Source: Hyphomicrobiales bacterium
Lineage (GTDB): Bacteria > Pseudomonadota > Alphaproteobacteria > Rhizobiales > Rhizobiaceae
Length of the DNA: 64,000 nucleotides
Direction: 5' to 3'
NCBI GenBank assembly: GCA_900472625.1
Contig: UCIT01000047.1
Span: 1-64,000 of the forward strand
Made by a program: the position numbers and the translations under genes. Below are positions 43,719 to 52,508 of this stretch, one piece after another. The first letter of the stretch is position 1. Each line of letters opens with the position of its first letter. Below the pieces are notes generated by a model. That model saw only the letters and a list, made by a program, of their open reading frames with translations. It did not search any database and had not been told where the DNA came from.

Positions 43719-44702
43719 TCATGTGCGGCTAAGTCCTTTCAGCCTGTAGCGGTCGAGCGCAACGGCAACGATGATGACAAGTCCCTTGATGATGTACTGC
43801 CAGATGTCGGACACACCGACGAGGATCAGCCCGTTGGACAACACGGCAATGATAAGGGCTCCGATGAGCGTGCCCCAAATCGAGCCGACGCCGCCGACGA
43901 AGCTCGTGCCACCGAGGATGACTGCCGCGATCGCATCGAGTTCGTAAGATTGTCCAAGCTGGAGCCCGTTGGCGGCGTATAGACGGGCTGCGGACATCAC
44001 ACCGCCCACGCCGGCAAGAAGCCCGGACATTGAATAAACGAACAGCAGAACGAGAGGTACTTTTATACCTGTCAGCCGCGCGGCCTCGGCGTTTCCACCC
44101 ACCGCGTAAATCCAGGTTCCGAGAACGGTTCGTTTCAGGATGAACCAAGAGATAACAATGGTGGCGAGAGCGATGATCGCCAGCCACGGAATGCCGAAGA
44201 GCGAGCCGTTGCCAATAAAGTCGAACGGGAGATCGGCATTGAAGACTGTCGTGTCGTTGCCCAGTAGGCGAGCGATACCGCGCATCGCCGTCAGCGATCC
44301 GAGCGTCACGATGAACGGCGGCAACTTGAGGAATGAAATAATGACACCGTTGATCACCCCGCATGCCAAGCCGACACCGATCGCGGCGGGGATGCCAAGC
44401 ATTCCGATGTCGGGCCACAATGACACGATGACACCAACCATTGCCGACGCGGCGAGAATGGAGCCTACCGAGAGGTCGATGCCGCCGGTCAAAATGACGA
44501 ACGTCATACCCGCAGCCAGGACGGTGTTGATCGAGGCTTGCTGGGTGACGATAGACAGGTTGTTGACGCTCAGAAAACGTCCGCTCAGCAGATGAAAGCC
44601 GATAGCCAGGATTACCAGTACAGGGAGCATTCCCAGCGCGGTCAGCGTCGATCGAAATTTCGCCTTGCTAACATTTGTCTGATCGGTCGATGTCGAGGTC
44701 AT
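43719..44702 (-). CDS. Sugar ABC transporter permease (RbsC-like)
   Basis: 327 residues with about 9-10 helices. Family motifs: LLSGRFLSVNNLSIVTQQAS, MTFVILTGGIDLSVGSILA and ALGRTW-type loop replaced by WIYAVGGNAEAARLTGIKV, the EAA-like contact with the ATPase. ELDAIAAVILGGTSFVGGVG is typical of RbsC/AraH proteins. It is the single permease of the operon and would work as a homodimer. It lies 30 bp after the ATPase gene. Confidence 0.92.
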   Translation of the reverse strand: MTSTSTDQTNVSKAKFRSTLTALGMLPVLVILAIGFHLLSGRFLSVNNLSIVTQQASINTVLAAGMTFVILTGGIDLSVGSILAASAMVGVIVSLWPDIGMLGIPAAIGVGLACGVINGVIISFLKLPPFIVTLGSLTAMRGIARLLGNDTTVFNADLPFDFIGNGSLFGIPWLAIIALATIVISWFILKRTVLGTWIYAVGGNAEAARLTGIKVPLVLLFVYSMSGLLAGVGGVMSAARLYAANGLQLGQSYELDAIAAVILGGTSFVGGVGSIWGTLIGALIIAVLSNGLILVGVSDIWQYIIKGLVIIVAVALDRYRLKGLSRT

Positions 44703-44732
44703 GTTTTTATCCCGTCGTCTAAGTTTGCGGCC

Positions 44733-46277
44733 TCAGGCTACTTTCGATGCCGATCCAGTGGAGAAAGCCATGATGGCCTCCTGGCTTATGGGCTGATCCG
44801 ATGATGCGAGAACTTCTCCCGCGATGCGGCCCTCCCGCATGACCAGCACGCGGTCGGCGATCCCGATGATCTCAGGCAGATCGCTTGAAATCACGACGAC
44901 GGCTATGCCGCTTCCGGCCAGTTCATCGATAATCCGATATATTTCCGATTTAGCACCGACATCGACACCGCGTGTGGGCTCGTCGAGGATGATCACCTTG
45001 GGCTTGGTTTCGAGCAGGCGGGCGATCAGTGCTTTCTGCTGGTTGCCACCTGACAGCGCCCCGACATTAATACTGGCGCTCGGCGTGCGGATGGAAAGCG
45101 ATTTGATGGCCCGGGTGGCGCGCTCCTTGGCAGCAGCGAAGTTCAATATGCCGCCGCGAGACGCATCCCGACCGATGATCCCGATATTGATGTTTTCGTT
45201 GATGGTCATATCAAGAAACAGACCTAAACCCTTCCGGTCTTCGGTGAGGTAGGCGATACCTGCGTCCATTGCGTCACGTGGACCAGCTATTGCCAACTCC
45301 CTGCCCTCGAGCGTGACCGAACCTGACATCTTGCGATCCGCTCCGAACACCAAACGAGCCAGCTCGGTTCTGCCCGACCCAACAAGGCCAGCTATTCCCA
45401 GAACCTCACCTGCCTTTGCATCGAATGAACACCCGTGAACCCGGTATCCGTCGGCCATGTCGCGCACCGACATGACGGTTCTGGCGGCCTGATGCGGTGC
45501 GCCGTGTTCCTTTTTGTAAAAAGAGGACAGATCGCGACCGACCATCATCGACACGAGCTTTTCGGCCGAGAGTTCCGCACGCTCCAGCGTTCCAACATAG
45601 GCACTGTCACGAAGGACGCTGACACGGTCCGCCAGCGCGTAAATCTCTTCCATTCGGTGACTGATATAGATGATGGCGATTCCGCGTGCCTTCAGACCCG
45701 CGATCACTTCGAACAGCCGATCTGTTTCCCTCGACGTAAGCGATGTTGTCGGCTCGTCCATGACGATAATCTTTGCGTTGGTGGTCAGTGCTCGCGCGAT
45801 CTCCACCATCTGACGCTCGCCCAGCGAAAGCGTCGCCACGAGCTGCGAAGGCCCGAAATTTATACCGAGCTGCTTCAAGATAGGCTCGGCACGAGCACGA
45901 GCCGCAGCTTTGTCGACGACCCCCCAGTTGGATGGCTCGGCCCCGAGAAACATATTCTGTGCCACCGTGAGATTGGGGGCCAGAGAGAGTTCCTGATAGA
46001 TAACGGAAATACCGTTTGCTTTTGCCTTGATCGGATCCCCGGCTACAATCGGCTTGCCCTCGACGAGCACGGTCCCACCCTGATCGGCAACATAAGCCCC
46101 GGAGAGCACTTTCATCAGGGTCGACTTGCCAGCGCCGTTTTCGCCCATCAAGGCGTGCACTTCGCCCGCAAATGCAGTGAGAGATACGTTTGTCAGAGCT
46201 TTTGTACTCGCAAAAGTCTTGCTGATGTTTCGCATCTCAAGGACGGGAATGCGAGATTGAGTAATCGCCTCACTCAT
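44733..46277 (-). CDS. Sugar ABC transporter ATP-binding protein (RbsA-like)
   Basis: 514 residues with two nucleotide-binding halves. The first has MGENGAGKSTLMKVLSGAYV, LSLGERQMVEIARAL and VMDEPTTSLT. The second has IAGLVGSGRTELARLVFGAD, in place of a canonical Walker A, then LSGGNQQKALIARLL and ILDEPTRGVD. This asymmetry is normal for the ribose-type family. It overlaps the kinase gene upstream by 4 bases (ATGA). It powers uptake with the permease at 43719. Confidence 0.93.
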   Translation of the reverse strand: MSEAITQSRIPVLEMRNISKTFASTKALTNVSLTAFAGEVHALMGENGAGKSTLMKVLSGAYVADQGGTVLVEGKPIVAGDPIKAKANGISVIYQELSLAPNLTVAQNMFLGAEPSNWGVVDKAAARARAEPILKQLGINFGPSQLVATLSLGERQMVEIARALTTNAKIIVMDEPTTSLTSRETDRLFEVIAGLKARGIAIIYISHRMEEIYALADRVSVLRDSAYVGTLERAELSAEKLVSMMVGRDLSSFYKKEHGAPHQAARTVMSVRDMADGYRVHGCSFDAKAGEVLGIAGLVGSGRTELARLVFGADRKMSGSVTLEGRELAIAGPRDAMDAGIAYLTEDRKGLGLFLDMTINENINIGIIGRDASRGGILNFAAAKERATRAIKSLSIRTPSASINVGALSGGNQQKALIARLLETKPKVIILDEPTRGVDVGAKSEIYRIIDELAGSGIAVVVISSDLPEIIGIADRVLVMREGRIAGEVLASSDQPISQEAIMAFSTGSASKVA

Positions 46278-47683
46278 GCGTGAAGTTCCTTCCGTGGCTG
46301 CGAAACTTCCGGCCTTTCGATCTCAGTCAATGCCGCCCACGCATCTCGGTAAGCCTCGAGACCGAAAATCTGCAACGAGGCGGCCATCGTTGTTTCGTTG
46401 GCGAACGGGTTTCGCCCTAAGGTTTCGAAAACCAAAGCCGCGGCACCGAATGCACTGCCTTCCGCAGCAGTACTTGTAAAAACAGATTGGGTCGGGCGAA
46501 GTTGTGCGAGCAGTTCGGCGAACAGGCCCGTTTTGACCAGACCTCCGTCTATGACGATGGGGTTGTCGGACTTGATGAGATCAAGTGACAGATTTGTCAT
46601 TAGGACGACATAGAGTAGCGCGGCGGCCGCCCGTTCCTCACCATCGACCTCAGGCCCCACGAAACGGCCTTCGAAACCTTGCATTGGCCCACCAGGCGCA
46701 AAGGCGGGAAGAGCAAATACTCCCTTCGCAATCACACGCGACACCGACTGCACGCTGATCGGCTTATTCCACCCACCACTTGCAATGTCATATTCCCGCC
46801 CACCCATGAACCGGATCGTAGGAGCGGGTTTGCCATCGACGGTGACATTGGCAAGCATGTCACGATGCTCGTCCAGTGCAGCCAGCGGACACGCCGAGTT
46901 CAGAATTACCACCCACGTCCCGGTGGACACGAGCGTAAAGTCTTCGAAACCCACAGAGCGGTAATAATAGAGGGCGGAATTGCTGTCGTGCACACCGTTG
47001 TGAACGACGACAGAAGCGTTGGTGCCGCTATCCAAAGTGAAATGAAAATCGCCGAGAGCTGCGCCGGCTCTTTGGAATTCCGGCATCTTGCTGCGCCATC
47101 CGTGGCGATCGACCAAGCTGCTGTAATCCCCGTGCAATGGTGCCCAAAGATGTGAATGGCAACCGATGTAGGAAATCTCCGATACCTTTCGCCCGGAAAA
47201 TCGCCACGACCAGAACTGAGGGTACGCAAGAATAGCGTCAGCGCCGGAGACCGTTTCAGGCTTCGACGCTTCCAGCCATAGGAGGTGCCGACCGTAGTTG
47301 AAGCCGAGAGGAAGTTTTGGTGAGTAGGTCTCCGTGAACGAAGGGACCAGCATATCGATACGGTTCGCCAGCGCAGGAGGCGGCTCCTGTTCGTAGTCGA
47401 GAACCGGATGCGTCAGGTTTTCACCCGCCACGAGCGCAAAAGTGCATCCATGACCGGAGAACACGACGTGTGCGACGGAGTAATCTCTTGCGGCGGCATG
47501 CAAGGCGGTCTTCATCCACTCAAACAAGGCCTCGTCATCCAGTACACGAATTCCGTCGTGATCGATCCAACTCGGCTTCGTCCTGGTTTCAAACAAAACG
47601 GAGCCGTCGTCACCGAAGACGAAAAGCTTGGAGTTCGTCTTCCCCAAGTCGAAAACAGCGATCGAATTTGAAGACACGATCAT
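46274..47683 (-). CDS. FGGY-family carbohydrate kinase (fuculokinase/rhamnulokinase-like)
   Basis: 469 residues of the FGGY kinase fold. N-terminal phosphate loop IAVFDLGKTNSKLFVFGDDG; second domain loops TLVSTGTWVVILNS and PIVIDGGLVKTGLFAELLAQ. The D-x-G-K-T-N start and overall length place it nearer rhamnulo-/fuculokinases than xylulokinases. It starts at an ATGA overlapping the regulator gene and ends in an ATGA overlapping the ATPase gene. It probably phosphorylates the imported sugar or its ketose form. Confidence 0.88.
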   Translation of the reverse strand: MIVSSNSIAVFDLGKTNSKLFVFGDDGSVLFETRTKPSWIDHDGIRVLDDEALFEWMKTALHAAARDYSVAHVVFSGHGCTFALVAGENLTHPVLDYEQEPPPALANRIDMLVPSFTETYSPKLPLGFNYGRHLLWLEASKPETVSGADAILAYPQFWSWRFSGRKVSEISYIGCHSHLWAPLHGDYSSLVDRHGWRSKMPEFQRAGAALGDFHFTLDSGTNASVVVHNGVHDSNSALYYYRSVGFEDFTLVSTGTWVVILNSACPLAALDEHRDMLANVTVDGKPAPTIRFMGGREYDIASGGWNKPISVQSVSRVIAKGVFALPAFAPGGPMQGFEGRFVGPEVDGEERAAAALLYVVLMTNLSLDLIKSDNPIVIDGGLVKTGLFAELLAQLRPTQSVFTSTAAEGSAFGAAALVFETLGRNPFANETTMAASLQIFGLEAYRDAWAALTEIERPEVSQPRKELHA

Positions 47684-48456
47684 TGCCCTCCGACCGTTGC
47701 GATTACGACAGTGATTCCAGCGTCTTCGAGCATTTTCGCGCCGACATCCGACAGGCCATCATCGATAACGATGGTTCCTATGCGGGAGAGAGGCAAAACG
47801 ACGTTTCGCGGTTGGATTGCCAGCTTTCGACTATCGGCTAGCAACACGATTTCGTCCGCGCAGCTGCTGAGTTCTCCGATCGCCTTCGTCAACAAAGGGT
47901 GCGACTCCAGGAGGCCTTCACTGCTGATGCCTTGGGTACCGAGGAAAAACCGCGATGCGAAGAAGTCTGGTGCACCTGCCGAAGCATCGTGAATGATACC
48001 TGGCTCCCGATAGAGAATGCCGCCCGCTAGCGTCAGATTGCAGGTACCATGCTCTCCGACATAGGCGGCCAACGGCATTGAGTTGGTGTAGAGTCGGACG
48101 TTGCGGCGCGCCAACTGCATACCCAGCTGATAACAGGTCGATCCGGCATGCACGATGATCGAGTCCCCATCACGCACGAGGCCCGCAGCCTTCTCCGCGA
48201 TCGCCAGCTTGGCATCGACTGCGATGTCACGGTTCTCGTCATAGGGTCTGGCCGACAGACGGCCGGATACTGAGGCCTCGGTCGCGGAGATGCCTCCATA
48301 AACCTTACGGGCGACACCGATTTCGTCGAGCTTGTCGATATCGCGACGGATGGTTGCAGGCGAAACGCCAAGGCGCTCCTGCAGATCGCGGACAGACGCG
48401 AATGGCCGTTCACTGAGCAGTTCAGTGATGACGCGATGTCGATCGGAATCGTTCAA
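47680..48456 (-). CDS. DeoR/GlpR-family transcriptional regulator
   Basis: 258 residues from a TTG at 48456, chosen because GGAGGAG lies 4 bases upstream and homology starts at LNDSDRHRVITELLSE; ATGs further back (48492, 48531) lack ribosome sites. The DeoR helix-turn-helix reads SVRDLQERLGVSPATIRRDI. The sugar-phosphate-binding domain has IAEKAAGLVRDGDSIIVHAG and LADSRKLAIQPRNVVLPLSR. It is the first gene of the minus-strand sugar operon and divergent from the aldolase arm, so it probably represses both through the repeat at 48536. Confidence 0.9.
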   Translation of the reverse strand: MNDSDRHRVITELLSERPFASVRDLQERLGVSPATIRRDIDKLDEIGVARKVYGGISATEASVSGRLSARPYDENRDIAVDAKLAIAEKAAGLVRDGDSIIVHAGSTCYQLGMQLARRNVRLYTNSMPLAAYVGEHGTCNLTLAGGILYREPGIIHDASAGAPDFFASRFFLGTQGISSEGLLESHPLLTKAIGELSSCADEIVLLADSRKLAIQPRNVVLPLSRIGTIVIDDGLSDVGAKMLEDAGITVVIATVGGQ

Positions 48457-48535
48457 CTTGCTCCTCCATTGACGCCTCTCCCTCGACATCATTGACAAAC
48501 TATAATCATACGGGAGCGGAATTCGCAACATCGAA

Positions 48536-48569
48536 GACGGAAAATCTTCATTGTTGATTATTTTCCGTC
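48536..48569. promoter_or_regulatory. Inverted repeat, probable operator between the two arms of the sugar locus
   Basis: GACGGAAAAT and ATTTTCCGTC form a perfect 10-bp inverted repeat with a 14-base AT-rich spacer. It lies in the divergent spacer, 80 bp from the regulator start and 78 bp from the aldolase start. Confidence 0.6.
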
Positions 48570-48646
48570 ATCCACATAAGGTCGCGAAAAAGTTCGCTCA
48601 CTCGCTTTTTTTGCGATTGGTCGTAGGCAATGGGAGGAGATGCACC

Positions 48647-49729
48647 ATGGCGAAGCCAGACCTGAGAGATTCCGAATTATTCAAAGGCTTTCTCCGGCTT
48701 TCGAGCGAAATCGGCAACGACATCCTGAAAACACAGGGTGCAGGCGGCAACACGTCGATTAAAGACAATGGCGTGATGTGGGTGAAGGCATCCGGTACGT
48801 GGCTTTCCAAAGCTGAAAGCGAGGACATCATGGTCCCCGTTGTCGTCGAACCGCTCGTTACCGCCCTTCGCGAGGGTGATCCACGGGCAGAAAAGTCTAC
48901 AGACTTTGTCGTGTCCGGCCTGAATTCAAGCGGCCTAAGGCCCTCAATCGAGACGAGCTTTCACGCGGCACTTAGAAATCCTGTGGTCGCGCACTATCAT
49001 TGCGTAAACGCGATTGCCTTGGCGGTTCTGGAGGACCGAGACGCGGAATTGGCGGTTCGCATGGCCACCTTGCCGGATCTCAAATGGGCAACCATCCCCT
49101 ACCGACGCCCCGGCACCCCGTTAGCCCGTGAGATCGAGCAAGCGGCAGCGTCCGAGCCTGACGTACTGATTTTGTTCAATCACGGGATCATCGTCTGCGG
49201 CGTGTCCGTGGAAGAGGTGGCTGAGCGGATCGGGCGCGTAACGATCGCTTTGTCGCGCAATCCTCGCCAAACCAACAGCCCGGATTTAGATGCTCTCAAG
49301 GCGATATCCGAGGGATCGAGCTTCCACCCTGCAAGTGATATTCGAAGCCATACCGTTGCGCTGTCTGAGGCAAATCGCTCGATCACTTTGCGCGGTTCGC
49401 TTTATCCTGACCACGTCATCTTCCTAGGCACCGAAATCGGCCTCCTCTCAGAGGGCCAGACAGTATCGGAATACGAAGCAGCGTTGCGGTTGGAAGGCCG
49501 TGAAACACCGAAATTGCTGATAGTTCCTGACAAGGGTGTGTTGCTGTCGAGCACGTTGACGCCAGGAGGCGAAGTCATGGCGCGTTGCCTGGCAGAGGTC
49601 GTCGGACGAATTCCGGACGGGAAGGCGATCGCCTATCTCACGAAGGACGACGAACACGAATTGACACATTGGGAAGCCGAACAGTATCGGCAAGCGCTTG
49701 ACCGCGGAGCGGCGAGGCAATCCGTGTGA
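48647..49729 (+). CDS. Class II aldolase/adducin-family protein
   Basis: 360 residues from the ATG at 48647 with GGGAGGAG upstream; the frame extends back to 48551 over the operator region, which is unlikely to be coding. Aldolase elements: KTQGAGGNTSIKDNGVMWVK, zinc ligands in ETSFHAALRNPVVAHYHCVN and LILFNHGIIVCGVSVEEVAE. About 120 extra C-terminal residues beyond a fuculose-phosphate aldolase match the longer group of this family. It should cleave a ketose phosphate or dehydrate/decarboxylate a related sugar acid. It heads the plus-strand arm. Confidence 0.85.
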   Translation: MAKPDLRDSELFKGFLRLSSEIGNDILKTQGAGGNTSIKDNGVMWVKASGTWLSKAESEDIMVPVVVEPLVTALREGDPRAEKSTDFVVSGLNSSGLRPSIETSFHAALRNPVVAHYHCVNAIALAVLEDRDAELAVRMATLPDLKWATIPYRRPGTPLAREIEQAAASEPDVLILFNHGIIVCGVSVEEVAERIGRVTIALSRNPRQTNSPDLDALKAISEGSSFHPASDIRSHTVALSEANRSITLRGSLYPDHVIFLGTEIGLLSEGQTVSEYEAALRLEGRETPKLLIVPDKGVLLSSTLTPGGEVMARCLAEVVGRIPDGKAIAYLTKDDEHELTHWEAEQYRQALDRGAARQSV

Positions 49730-51006
49730 GCAGCTTGACACATAATGCTGTCGCCCTCGGCATCGACATCGGCACGTCAGGGGCTCGCGCTGCGGCGATT
49801 GACCGCTCTGGCAACACCGTAGCCTTCGCTGCCGCGCCATTCGGTTCGCAACTCGAACAACGAGAGCCGGCTTCATGGTGGTCGCGCGCCAAACAAGCCA
49901 TCGAGGATGTCGCGCATCAGATCGATCTCAATTCAATCGAAGGCATTGCCGTCGACGGCACGTCTGGGACAGTCCTTGCACTGGACAAAAATGACGTGCC
50001 GACCGGCGATGTCCTTATGTACAACGACCCCTGCCCCGACGCAGCAGTCGTTGCCCGTATCTCCGATTGTGCACCCGCCGGGACGACCGCCGTTGGTGCG
50101 AATTCCGGTCTCGCCCGCGCCATCTATTTGGCAAGCCTCCCCAACGCCGAAGCTATCGTACACCAGGCCGACTGGATTCTGATGAAGCTGGGATGCCTGG
50201 GACGTGTCAGCGATGAAAACAACGCGCTGAAGACAGGCTTCGACCTCGGTAGCGAAACTTGGCCAGCCTGGCTGGAAGCAGCGGGCATGGACATCTCCAA
50301 GCTGCCGACGGTTCGCCGTGCGGGAGCAAAGGTATCTCCGATCGCGGGCCACCTATTGGAACTTGGAGTGCCTCGAAGTGCGTGGTTTCATGCGGGCACG
50401 ACGGACGGCTGCGCGTCCTTCCTGGCGACGGGCGCTTCCGATATCGGCGACGCCGTTACAGCCCTTGGCTCTACCATCGTGCTCAAATTGGCGTCGGACA
50501 CACCGATCAATGCGCCCGAATATGGGGTCTACTCACATCGTGTCGGTAGCTTCTGGCTTGTCGGAGGTGCATCAAACAGTGGCGGCAACGTTGTTCGCGC
50601 CCTTATTGGCGACGACCGTTTGAATGAGCTCACCGAGATGGTCGACCCACATCGCCCTCTCGGTCTCGACTTCTACCCGCTCGTGCGTCCAGGCGAGCGT
50701 TTTCCGATCAACGATCCCGCCTATCTGCCCCGCCTCACCCCGCGACCTGCTGATGATGCGTCTTTCTTCCAGGCGATCCTTGAGGGAATGACCGAAATAG
50801 AGCGATTGGGATATCAAAGACTCCGAGAACTCGGATCACCCGAGCTGAGAAGTCTGAGAACGGTGGGTGGTGGTGCCCGAAACCCTGCCTGGGCGACGAT
50901 GAGGTCAAATGCCATGCGTGTTCGAACAGAACCTGCAAGATCGGTCGAAGCCGCGGTCGGTACGGCGGCTCTCGTTCTCACCAGACTGGATAACCACCAT
51001 GCCTGA
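49726..51006 (+). CDS. FGGY-family carbohydrate kinase (xylulokinase-like)
   Basis: 426 residues from a GTG at 49726 overlapping the aldolase stop. N-terminal loop ALGIDIGTSGARAAAIDRSG, IAVDGTSGTVLALDKND, and the second-domain loops AGTTDGCASFLATGASDIGD and LRTVGGGARNPAWATMRSNA. It is shorter than typical xylulokinases (about 480-500). It is the second kinase of the locus and belongs to a different FGGY branch from the one at 46274, so the two probably act on different intermediates. Confidence 0.88.
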   Translation: MSSLTHNAVALGIDIGTSGARAAAIDRSGNTVAFAAAPFGSQLEQREPASWWSRAKQAIEDVAHQIDLNSIEGIAVDGTSGTVLALDKNDVPTGDVLMYNDPCPDAAVVARISDCAPAGTTAVGANSGLARAIYLASLPNAEAIVHQADWILMKLGCLGRVSDENNALKTGFDLGSETWPAWLEAAGMDISKLPTVRRAGAKVSPIAGHLLELGVPRSAWFHAGTTDGCASFLATGASDIGDAVTALGSTIVLKLASDTPINAPEYGVYSHRVGSFWLVGGASNSGGNVVRALIGDDRLNELTEMVDPHRPLGLDFYPLVRPGERFPINDPAYLPRLTPRPADDASFFQAILEGMTEIERLGYQRLRELGSPELRSLRTVGGGARNPAWATMRSNAMRVRTEPARSVEAAVGTAALVLTRLDNHHA

Positions 51007-51838
51007 GCCACGCATAACCAATCTCAATATGCTGGCGCAAACGTACGACGTGTTATTCGTCGATCAGTTTGGCGTTCTCAGGGATGACATTGGGCCTTAC
51101 GACGGGGCTGTCGCCGCCCTGTCTCAATTAGCGTCAGCCGGAAAGCGGATTGTGATCCTCTCCAACTCGGGTCGTAGCGGAGAATACAACGCGGCGAGAC
51201 TTATCAAGCTGGGGTTCGCAGAAGATAGTTTCGAGTTCTTTATTACTTCGGGTGACGTCGCCTTCGATATTCTGTCTCGTCCGGGCTTCGACGTCTCCAG
51301 AGGAGCACGCTGTCTCACAATCTCAAGTGGGGGCGACAGCAACCTCTCCGATCGCCTTGGTTTCGTCGCGACGCAAACCGCCTCGGACGCGGATGTGGTG
51401 ATCATCTCCGGGAGCGAGGCCGAGCGCATACCGCTGACCGACTATCGCGAAATGCTCAGGGGGGCAGCCGTGCATGGCGTACCGTGCTACTGCACCAACC
51501 CGGATGTCCACAAGCTGCACAACGGCTCGATCGCGCCGGGTGCCGGAAGTATCGCGAAACTGTACGAGGAACTGGGCGGTCACGTCACTTGGCTAGGGAA
51601 GCCATATCCGGAAATCTACGAGCACGCGCTACGCATGACGGGCGTCGCCGAGCGTAGTCGGGTGGTTTGTGTCGGTGATAGCGTCGAGCACGATATTCTT
51701 GGTGCACAAACGGCTGGGCTGGATTCCGTTCTGGTGCGCACCGGAATACTTGCCAAGGCAAGCGACGACGAGCTGCGGAATATATTTACCGATGTCGGCG
51801 CGGCTCCGGATTACGTGATGCGCAGTTTCGGGATTTGA
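50999..51838 (+). CDS. HAD-IIA-family hydrolase
   Basis: 279 residues from the ATG at 50999, which overlaps the kinase stop by 8 bases. HAD motif I is DVLFVDQFGVLRDD: the nucleophile Asp is present, but the +2 acid/base Asp is Phe, as in the TIGR01459-type subgroup. Motif II is RIVILSNSGRS, motif III/IV WLGKPYPEIYEHAL and VVCVGDSVEHDILGAQTAGL. Probably a sugar-phosphate phosphatase or a regulatory protein of the pathway. Last gene of the plus-strand arm. Confidence 0.85.
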   Translation: MPEPRITNLNMLAQTYDVLFVDQFGVLRDDIGPYDGAVAALSQLASAGKRIVILSNSGRSGEYNAARLIKLGFAEDSFEFFITSGDVAFDILSRPGFDVSRGARCLTISSGGDSNLSDRLGFVATQTASDADVVIISGSEAERIPLTDYREMLRGAAVHGVPCYCTNPDVHKLHNGSIAPGAGSIAKLYEELGGHVTWLGKPYPEIYEHALRMTGVAERSRVVCVGDSVEHDILGAQTAGLDSVLVRTGILAKASDDELRNIFTDVGAAPDYVMRSFGI

Positions 51839-51899
51839 AATTCGGCTATGCGGATTTTCGTGGGGAACGTCCGCTCGCGAGAACACTTCCACGTTGCAC

Positions 51900-52500
51900 T
51901 TAGAAAGTCCGAACTGCTGCGTCCAGCTTGACCGGCGTCACGGTCGGCCGGAACAGCAGTCCCGGTCGATGACATCTGCCAAGGCGGACGACCGCATGCC
52001 CACAGAACATTCTCGTTCCAGGGACATCGGAAACCCGAGCGCCGATCGGCACGTCGGGGTGCGGGCGGCGGTAGCCAATTTTCGCCGCTTTGATTGTCCG
52101 ATGAACGTTCTGCCACGAGCCGAGTTCGGCGGGCACCTTCCCATTCATCCATAGACGGGAAACGCACCCTTCCTCGAGAGCTGGCAGGACGTCCTTAATT
52201 CCAACCAGACGGGCGATGCCGTCTGGCTATCTCTGTGGCCGACGCACAGCGTCGGGGGCATCGAAGGCAAGGTTTCCGTTGGTCGAGGAATACTCCGCCC
52301 AGACCTCAAGCACTTCTATCCCGGCAAGACGGGCGCGACGCGTCAGCATCTGCACGAACACCGTTCTTGCCCAGTAATTCAAGAGCCTGTTGAGGGAGCC
52401 GCTCTTGCCACTCGACCTCAGCTTGCCCAAGCCCTTCTCCAGCACGATGGTACCGCAACAATTCAATCCGGATAGCCGGTGTCTCCACCCCGTTTGATAA
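51900..52500 (-). pseudogene. C-terminal remnant of a TnpB-like (IS200/IS605-type) transposon protein gene
   Basis: The minus strand has one frame of about 195 codons: GLGKLRSSGKSGSLNRLLNY, then LTRRARLAGIEVLEVWAEYS and STNGNLAFDAPDA, which recalls the RuvC-containing half of TnpB proteins. An in-frame TAG (52227-52229) interrupts it, after which it continues IARLVGIKDVLPALEEG and LGSWQNVHRTIKAAKIGYRR to a TAA at 51900. The N-terminus is missing, cut off next to the GGDEF-EAL gene. I saw no terminal repeats. The family call is from memory of the YSST-IGNLAF pattern and is moderate. Confidence 0.5.
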
Positions 52501-52508
52501 CGATCAAT

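Noticed and set aside
29690..52229. Amber (TAG) codons interrupting four otherwise open frames (29690, 33708, 40455, 52227), suggesting amber read-through or recoding
   Set aside because: Two of these frames also carry frameshifts and two lack their N-termini, so decay explains them. Intact genes here (for example those ending at 4610 and 13314) use TAG as a normal stop.
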